Origin: Mycocentrospora acerina | Taxonomy: Eukaryota; Ascomycota; Dothideomycetes; Pleosporales | Length of the DNA stretch: 64,000 bases | NCBI GenBank assembly: GCA_022701365.1 | Contig: JAKUHH010000108.1 | Location: 557,821-621,820, forward strand | Direction: 5' to 3' | Shown here: one piece after another, positions 58,045 to 64,000 of the stretch | How the letters are laid out: every line of letters starts with the position of its first letter | How positions within the stretch are numbered: position 1 is the stretch's first letter | Translations under genes and position numbers: made by a program | The notes under the pieces: model-generated | What the model was told of the DNA's origin: nothing | Databases searched by the model: none | What the model saw: the letters and a program-made list of their open reading frames with translations, nothing else

Positions 58045-58358
58045 TGCTCTGCCGGTAGCACCAATTTTTTTTAAAGGGATCTCGTACTTTCAACGCCGCC
58101 AGTACCACCAGGAGCTGTTTGCAGCCTGTCGAGGGCGTTGGTAGCTTCCCGACTGGCATTAGCGGTGTTTAAAAGTATTGTCTCTCGACTCGGACACAAA
58201 CCAACACTCTCTTCTGCATTATACTTTTCAAAACACCAAAGACGTACTCAAAGATATGTTCTATTACAAAATAATTTACTCCACAATCTTGTTTTCCTCA
58301 AAAAGCTTCACTCAAAAGTCATGTTTTGCTCAAAAAAACCCCATTCAAAAACCATGCT

Positions 58359-58668
58359 CTCGAGGATATGATCGATCCAGACATGGAGACGATCGACCCC
58401 ATGCCTTAGTGGTAGCATCCAAAACCAACCGGCAATCGAAGATGAGGATTTTATTGATGTTGCTGCTACTACAGCAGAAGACTCGGCTGGAATGGCACAA
58501 CACGGTCGAATGAACAACACACGTGGTTCGTTGAAGAATTGCGTTCTCTTCAAGAAAGGGAAATCAAGATATAATGACCTTGTTCGGGAAGTTGAGAGCA
58601 AAGAGACCGAAGCGGAGACCAGTAATTGTATGATAAGGTGGTATAAAGTATGTCATCCAATCGACTGA
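58359..58668 (+). pseudogene. frameshifted gene relic, acidic protein of unknown family
   Basis: Two segments have clearly protein-like composition but lie in different frames. The first reads LEDMIDPDMETIDPMP and then hits a stop. The second, shifted, reads IQNQPAIEDEDFIDVAA and continues through RMNNTRGSLKNCVLFKKGK and RYNDLVREVESKETEAET to a stop at 58666-58668. Neither segment has its own start. I do not recognise the parent; an element-encoded protein or a fungal regulatory protein are both possible. The surroundings are AT-rich with other decayed pieces, so decay by point mutation and small indels is likely. Confidence 0.4.
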
Positions 58669-59489
58669 TTTTCTCCTGGTCAGGAACCGAACCCTGGGAC
58701 ATTCGACTGTTACTTCTGTTGAAGTAGTTTACAATATTCACATCACGCCTACGAGCACACACACGTTTGTGCGAAAGAAGACGCAATTTCGAAAGCTATT
58801 GCCCTGGTAGACTTGCTCTGTCCATTATCACAGAAACGTAGTTACTAAGCATGTGGTAGCCAGGCTACACTGGGCCAGTCTTTTATATGTACCCTGAATT
58901 TGGCCTACGTAAGTGAGAGAGGAGATCACATGAGAATCTCATGTACACTCAATGACGAAGAAGAATACCAATGGGGCCGAAACTCCAACCTGCTTTTTCG
59001 GTAGCTGTGCACTGAACCCCGAGCAAGGAAGATTGAACAGAAACGGGCCAGACCTCTCGGGCGAAGACGAACGACTATGCAATATCTGGTCCAGGCATGC
59101 CGTTGCTACGTTGAAGACCCCAAATGTTAGCATGGGTGGACTGCTTGTCGTGTAGGAGTGTTTTCCATCTCTGCTAGCTGGAACAAGCACACTTTAATAT
59201 TTTTTCATATTACATTACTGCATGAACTATTCTGTTCTTGAACCCATCTCCCATGTATCTCTCATTCTTACCCTTTTGGTTGCTGGGCGCAGTGAAGTAG
59301 AATTGTGGCTTCATAGCAGGGCATTAAAAACTACGCTGTGTTAAAAAAAAATTTTTATCAAAATGCTTACTGTCATGTTATGCCTTTATTGAAAAATTCA
59401 CACACCTTTGAATAAAAAGCTTACAAGGCATGCCTTTAGTCTACTGATTTGTTTCTTCAAAACATTGCCAGGCTCTCTCTTTCTCTCAG

Positions 59490-59572
59490 ACTATGACGTA
59501 ACCAGTCTCCGTGAGCACTTCAAGAAAATTGCCAAAATTGCCAAAGCCGCAAAGCCTGGCCGAAATAGATAG
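59490..59572 (+). pseudogene. orphan terminal-exon-like segment
   Basis: A pyrimidine-rich tract ending in an acceptor (ctctctctttctctcag, to 59489) is followed by an open frame reading DYDVTSLREHFKKIAKI and AKAAKPGRNR before TAG. It looks like the last exon of a gene with a basic C-terminus. No upstream exon could be joined, and the closest coding-like segment is the relic at 58359-58668. It may be the 3' end of the same decayed gene. Confidence 0.3.
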
Positions 59573-59871
59573 AATGGTGGAAGGCAGGCTAATTCAAGTG
59601 ACTTTTAAATTCCAAACATGTATTCATTGGGTCTAAATCAAAGTCATGTCTGTATTGATACATAATCCATTCAAAACTCCATTCAAAACACTTTGCAACT
59701 GTCCGAGATGAAACAAATATCCTGCAATTGCTTGTTGTACAGAACGCATATGGCATTATAGTTGTGTCTGGTAGCTGCTAGCTCCCACTTCTATTTCCCA
59801 CGGTCATCCTCTACAGCTCTAAGCTCTCCATTCGTGTCCCACCCAGTTTTATTGTCCGCTAATTTAGTCGC

Positions 59872-61041
59872 TTATTTTGTCTTTGCGATTTCTACACCTC
59901 CTGTGGCACCGAGAGCCTTCTTGATGTCGCCGTAGATGGCGAATTGACCGGCGGTCAGAGTACCGACCATGAAGAGACGAGCACCGATACCGGCGTAGGA
60001 GCCACGGAAACCGAGCTCCTTGGCCATCTTGATGATGCGGCTGGTGGTGCCCTCTCCGGGAGCGCCCTTGGTCTTGTTGATCTTGGACAACATGGTGTCA
60101 GCGGGCTGGGAGACGAGAGCGGCGGCGAAACCGGCAATGACACCGGAGCTGAGGTTGTAGACGGTCTGCATGCCGTTGCTGGTCTGGCTCTTGTCGACGA
60201 CGTTGTAGATGGCCTCGTTGACCTTCTCGAAGACGACGAACTTGGCCATGGTGTATGGAACCCTAGTGAGTATGTTAGTGGATAGCTTGGAGAGAGCGGG
60301 GTCCGGAGAGCACATACTGCTTGAACAGGATGGGGCCAAAGCCAGAGTAGAAAGCACCAACACCCTCGGTCTTCAGGATCTTGCTGAAGCCACCAATGAG
60401 GCCATTGGCGAAGGTGGGCTCGGAAACGAGACGGATACGGGTGGCCTCGAGAGGGCACAGGGCAATGTCAGCGAAGAACTCGGCGGTGGCGGCCGAGGCG
60501 AGGTAGACGGCAGTGCGGTTGTTGGAGGCCGTCTCAATGCCGAGCAGGTTGATGGCCTGCTGTTTGAAGAGCTCGTATCCTCCAAACTTGAAGGCGCCCT
60601 GGAGGAAGTAGCCAGCAGCGGTGGGACCGAAGCCGGTCCAGATGGCGCCGGAGCCCTCGGCAGCAATGACCTTCTTGAAGCCGCCGATCAGACCCGTGTT
60701 GTAGGTGAGGGGGTCGAGCTGTATCCTGGTCTTGACGCTGTGAAGAGGGTCAGCTTGGCACACAAGACGTCATTCGCTGCTGGGCCTGGCGCGCCTCGCA
60801 AAAAAATTCGCGACGCAGCCATTGGGCGGCAGCAGCGCAGACAGCGGGCGGGCAGCACGTACACATCGACGGGTGTGAGGGCGCCGTGGGTGACGGCGCA
60901 GCAGACGGCACCAGCGAAGGCGAAGCGCGAGTACAGGTCAAGGCCAGTGGGCGCAGTTGGGTTGATGCTGGCCGCAACCTTGGCCTTGGCGGCGTCGAGC
61001 TTGGCCGAGCCGGTCGAGGTGGGAGGAGGAGAGGTCGACAT
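59872..61041 (-). CDS. MIR1: mitochondrial phosphate carrier (Mir1/PiC)
   Basis: Inner mitochondrial membrane carrier that imports inorganic phosphate with H+ for ATP synthesis. Three exons (61041-60863, 60737-60318, 60262-59872; introns of 125 and 55 nt) give 329 aa. Three mitochondrial-carrier repeats can be read with signatures PVDVVKTRIQ (formed across intron 1), PLEATRIRLV and PADTMLSKIN. Each is followed by a GF-type turn (AIWTGFGPTAAGY, AFYSGFGPILFKQ, SYAGIGARLFMVG). The motif LIGGFKKVIAAEG and the C-terminal FAIYGDIKKALG are typical of the phosphate carrier branch, not of ADP/ATP carriers, which would show RRRMMM. The N-terminus MSTSPPPTSTGSAKLDAAK is polar. Divergent from the partial gene at the window end. 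Confidence 0.96.
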
Positions 61042-63679
61042 GTTTGCTGTGGAGGGCGATGGACGGCGCTGGACGCAGACAAGAGGGTGAGTGGAGAGGT
61101 GGATGGGGGTGGTGTTGACGACGAAGCTGGCAGAGGGCAGATATCGATGCCCGGCACAGAACTTTTCCTTGGCACCATCCAACCGATCCGTTCCGACGCC
61201 CATCCGCCCCAACCACTCACGTTGCTGGGAATGATTGCGTGCCTGTTCAACAAGACCCTGGCCATGTCTCGCCTGAGTCGACGCCGGTGCTGCTGCCACC
61301 ACCACCGCCGTTGTTGCTGCTGGTTGACTGTCACAATGGCCATCTCTCAGTAGTGGCCACCAGCTTCAGCTCGCCACAAGACTCACACGCGCCGCTTCCA
61401 CAGTAAAGGTTGCGTCAGCTGTCAGCCACCGCCCGTCACTCGAGCACTCGGCTCGCATCGACCCGAGCATTCATCCTCTGCAATCATCACAGCAACTCGA
61501 CCTGTCTCCTACATTGACTGTCCATCTTTTCTAGTGCCTATAGAGCACTTGTCCCTCAAACTCCTCTAGTCCTCGCTCTACAGCTTGCTCTTGTCACCCC
61601 TCTCTCTTACATCTCCTTGACCATCAACAACACTTAGTCTCAATCTGCTCTCCACCTGACCAGCATCTCTGCGTCAAATCCCTCCTTCGCACTCAAAGTG
61701 TCTTCAGCATCCAGCATGCAAAGCAATTCGTCTCCCGTACGTCTGCCACCGTGTCTATGCACCTCTTCTCGGCCATTTCTTTGTTCGTCTTTTAGTCAAA
61801 TAACTAGCGCAATATCCCTTCTTTAACGTGCTGCCTCAATACTTTTCTCCTTTCGAAACTTGTCCTTATTTTTCAATTCGGATTTCAAAAGTGATGCTCC
61901 TGACCAAACTCTCATCATCCCATACTTCAGACTGTTGTCCATGTTGGGCTGGGCTCTGCCATCACACGCCTATAGAACACATGTATAATCTTGGCGAGAC
62001 TGCTGGTTTTGGAAGAAGTAATCTCAGCTCAAAGCGCGTAAAGACCTTGAAGCAGCGGTTGTGATAAGAGCAAATTCTTGCCGAGCATTGATAGATTCAT
62101 CGTGCCTACCTAAATCTCACCAAAAAGTTTGGCTCGCTCATGGAGACATTATATCAAATCTGCCTATCAGTTCGGGATCGCTCTTGGTCGCGGAAATATG
62201 GACGTTCCATTTGACAAGGAATTTGCTCGTTATCTGGTATGTCTCTTTCACATGCTGAGGTCGGATCCTTCAATCATCTCCAGAGGCCGTAAGCGTATGG
62301 CGGCGAGAACATCCATTTCATACGTCTGATCCTGCGGCCCTCATCCTGTACGTATGCGCTGGAGTATTGATGTGTCAATCATTAAGCTTCGACAATAAAA
62401 ATGTTCGCTTCTTTTCAAGCGTGACCGGTGTCTCGAAAATTCTGGTATCCAGTCGATGAGGGCCTGCTCTTTCGCGCACTGGGCACCGAGCCACAGTCTG
62501 ATTTTCTCTAGGCTTGGGTTGCGAAAGGTAGAGCTGAAGATGTCAATACCTTTGGTTGAGGCATTCGCATTTTGACTGGTTCCTGGATGGCGGGACCTCA
62601 GCTTGTAATCATCATCCAAGTCTGGGTCGTCCAAGTATTGAACCATCAGAGCTCTACTTATCGGATCTGCAAACCTGGCCTTGCTTACAATTTCAGTCAT
62701 AAAGCTTAGTACTCGCAAGTGTGAGGCTCAATATTTCAAGTTCCGTGGTGTCTTTTAAGTTTGTAAAACCATCCAAGACACATTATAACAACTGCAACAA
62801 CCATCACATGTCTAAGTCACTTTACAAAATTGTTTAGGAATTTGCTGCGAAGATATACACGTAAACCTCTTCGGCGTCAATGGCTAAACAGTTATCGTAG
62901 ACATGTGCATGATTTGCAGGGACAGGGTTAGACGTGTAGTGATTGAACTCTATTCACATGCTCTGCTTAGTGTTCGTACTCTTCGATGACGAATTGTCTT
63001 GCCTGTTCAGTTCATGGCGCTGGTGGACCCTGACATATCTGATAGCTGCAACTTTCCCAACAACAGCTTTTTCTCGCTTGCGTCGTATTTGATAAACTCT
63101 ATAGAGGGAAAACCACGGTACGCAGTGAGCAATGTTGATTGCACTTTCACCGCTCAAAGATTACTACTCACCAAGGCGGAAGAACACAACGGCAGGCTCG
63201 ACGGCGTTATCTCTGCGACATGTCCGAGATGCATGCTGCGGCAAGGATCGGCGATTTTTCCGAAACCCTGCCATCAGCCAACCAGACACCAGCATGTAGA
63301 CGCATCTAACCTCTTCGTAGAGCGTTTTGGCGCCACTTTATACAAACGGCAACGGTGCAGTGAATGATGCATCCATGCATACGGTGTATAGTAACGCTTT
63401 TACTTGCAAAGCAGTCGCGGAACATTCCACATCAGCGGGAAGGTGAGCACACGACCTGTGACTCGGAACCCCGCAAATTCTAGAGCCAGTCTGCCCTGGT
63501 CATGGTCATGCTGCTCAAATTTAATCCGGGTCCTCGCTCCCGTTCCGCTTTTTCAGCTAGAACCTACTATTTGAACTGCTCTCACCCTCTCCTCAAGGCC
63601 ACATCTCGCCGTTGCCGTTGCTGCTGTTGCTGCCACTGCTGCTGTTTCACCCCCCGGCACTTCAATTGAATAGCTCTTG
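61042..63679. other. 2.6 kb divergent intergenic region with weak coding signals
   Basis: Pyrimidine-rich sequence at 61480-61715 resembles a fungal promoter/leader. It is followed by an ATG (61716, MQSNSSP), a consensus intron (61737-61795) and an immediate in-frame stop, so at best a short peptide or a noncoding spliced transcript. Coding-like fragments follow at about 62140-62235 (HYIKSAYQFGIALGRGNMDV, PFDKEFARYL) and on the minus strand at 62341-62718 (NPSLEKIRLWLGAQ, EQALIDWIPEF), but I cannot assemble a gene. Confidence 0.4.
62341..62718 (-). CDS. possible hypothetical protein
   Basis: A 125-codon frame beginning MRVLSFMTEIVSKARF with natural composition (ADPISRALMVQYLDDPDLDD, NPSLEKIRLWLGAQ, EQALIDWIPEFSRH). 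No domain, signal peptide or membrane segment recognised, and no clear splice partners. It could be a small real gene, a relic, or chance; its position in an otherwise empty divergent spacer gives no extra support. Confidence 0.22.
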   Translation of the reverse strand: MRVLSFMTEIVSKARFADPISRALMVQYLDDPDLDDDYKLRSRHPGTSQNANASTKGIDIFSSTFRNPSLEKIRLWLGAQCAKEQALIDWIPEFSRHRSRLKRSEHFYCRSLMIDTSILQRIRTG

Positions 63680-63962
63680 ATGTCGCTGATCCAGCATGTC
63701 ACGCAGCAAGAAGGCACCGATCGCGAAGAGGCACTCGTTGACCTATTCCTTCCGCCGATCGACCGACTAATCAACCGAGAGCACACGACTGAGCGTCGGC
63801 TGTCGTTGGAAAGCGCCATCTCGCAGTCTGGCTTCTTCAATGCAGGCAAATCAGTAAGGAGAGTGATTAGCTATGATGCCATCAAAAACCCGGTCGAGCC
63901 GGCATTGGGAGAAGAGTATGGTGGTATCACGCCGTACAATATTTCCACCTCGAAGCGTGTTG
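63680..63962 (+). CDS. hypothetical protein, first exon only (gene leaves the window)
   Basis: An open frame starts at ATG 63680 (MSLIQHVTQQEGTDREEA) and runs 94 codons plus one base to a good donor (GTTG|gtgagt at 63963). It contains LVDLFLPPIDRLINREHTTE and ITPYNISTSKRVG. Just beyond the donor the frame meets a stop, which supports splicing at that point. The pyrimidine-rich stretch upstream (63580-63660) fits a leader. The product is not recognised from this fragment and the remainder lies beyond base 64000. Confidence 0.55.
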
Positions 63963-64000
63963 GTGAGTGACGATTTCACCCCAAGCACTGATATAATTCA

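Larger units (their letters stand above)
57173..59871. other. 2.7 kb AT-rich region with repeats and gene relics
   Basis: Lies downstream of the amylase (plus) and downstream of the phosphate carrier (minus). It holds no intact gene but has a diverged direct repeat (57693-57757 and 57976-58044), a frameshifted coding relic (58359-58668) and an orphan terminal-exon-like segment (59490-59572), each listed separately. Composition is distinctly AT-richer than the flanking genes. Confidence 0.6.

Noticed and set aside
58660..58760. tRNA-like T-arm on the minus strand (cagggttcggttcctg)
   Set aside because: Only a four-base stem with a loop resembling the T-loop can be formed; no anticodon arm, D-arm or acceptor pairing of the right spacing is present.
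62999..63367. Plus-strand frame of about 120 codons
   Set aside because: The first in-frame ATG is internal (63015), no splice or leader signals support it, and no family is recognised.
1..64000. Secondary-metabolite, CRISPR, phage-like or defence cluster
   Set aside because: No PKS, NRPS, terpene synthase, transporter-regulator grouping, CRISPR array or integrase was seen; the gene set is housekeeping plus scattered secreted enzymes.

Overview
This window is a stretch of filamentous ascomycete nuclear DNA. It has short GT-AG introns (mostly 46-65 nt) with CTAAC/CTGAC-like branch points, pyrimidine-rich leaders, 4-5 kb gene-poor spacers, and fungal families such as Zn2Cys6 regulators, ascomycete laccase, GH55 glucanase, a conserved fungal-only protein and an OGFr-domain protein. 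Protein style suggests Dothideomycetes (Pleosporales-like), but that placement is inference from memory of the families and was not tested. I see no rRNA, CRISPR, intact transposon or organellar DNA.

Layout. 0-10 kb: SSH4 (ubiquitin-ligase adaptor, minus) and KAP104/transportin (plus) diverge from a 4.8 kb spacer. 10-20 kb: two roughly 4 kb spacers flank an Upc2-like Zn2Cys6 regulator. 20-30 kb: sulfatase and UCH37-type deubiquitinase (plus) converge on a GH55 glucanase and a class I/II aminotransferase (minus). 31-45 kb: the densest part, with a conserved fungal protein, sideroflexin and LHS1 (plus), then PUS7 and a laccase (minus). 45-60 kb: gene-poor, with relics and degenerate repeats, interrupted by a membrane-anchored PAF-acetylhydrolase-like protein, a proline-rich tail-anchored protein, an OGFr-domain protein and a GH13 amylase. 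60-64 kb: mitochondrial phosphate carrier, then the first exon of a gene that leaves the window.

Functional mix. Most genes are housekeeping: nuclear import, ER folding, tRNA/RNA pseudouridylation, mitochondrial phosphate and serine transport, proteasomal deubiquitination. Secreted or cell-surface enzymes (sulfatase, GH55, laccase) are interspersed. I see no secondary-metabolite or defence cluster, and neighbouring genes do not form an obvious pathway. A loose theme is Rsp5-type ubiquitin sorting: SSH4 carries PPxY motifs, and a second small membrane protein at 52.7-53.3 kb carries two more.

Most interesting observations: an alpha/beta hydrolase with glycine at the nucleophile position (GHGLGG); the PPxY tail-anchored protein; an aminotransferase whose reading frame needs a GC-AG intron and which also has tandem acceptors; and decayed coding fragments with a transition-rich direct repeat at 57.7-59.6 kb that look like RIP-type decay. 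All exon boundaries were derived by hand from splice motifs and reading frame and have no transcript support.
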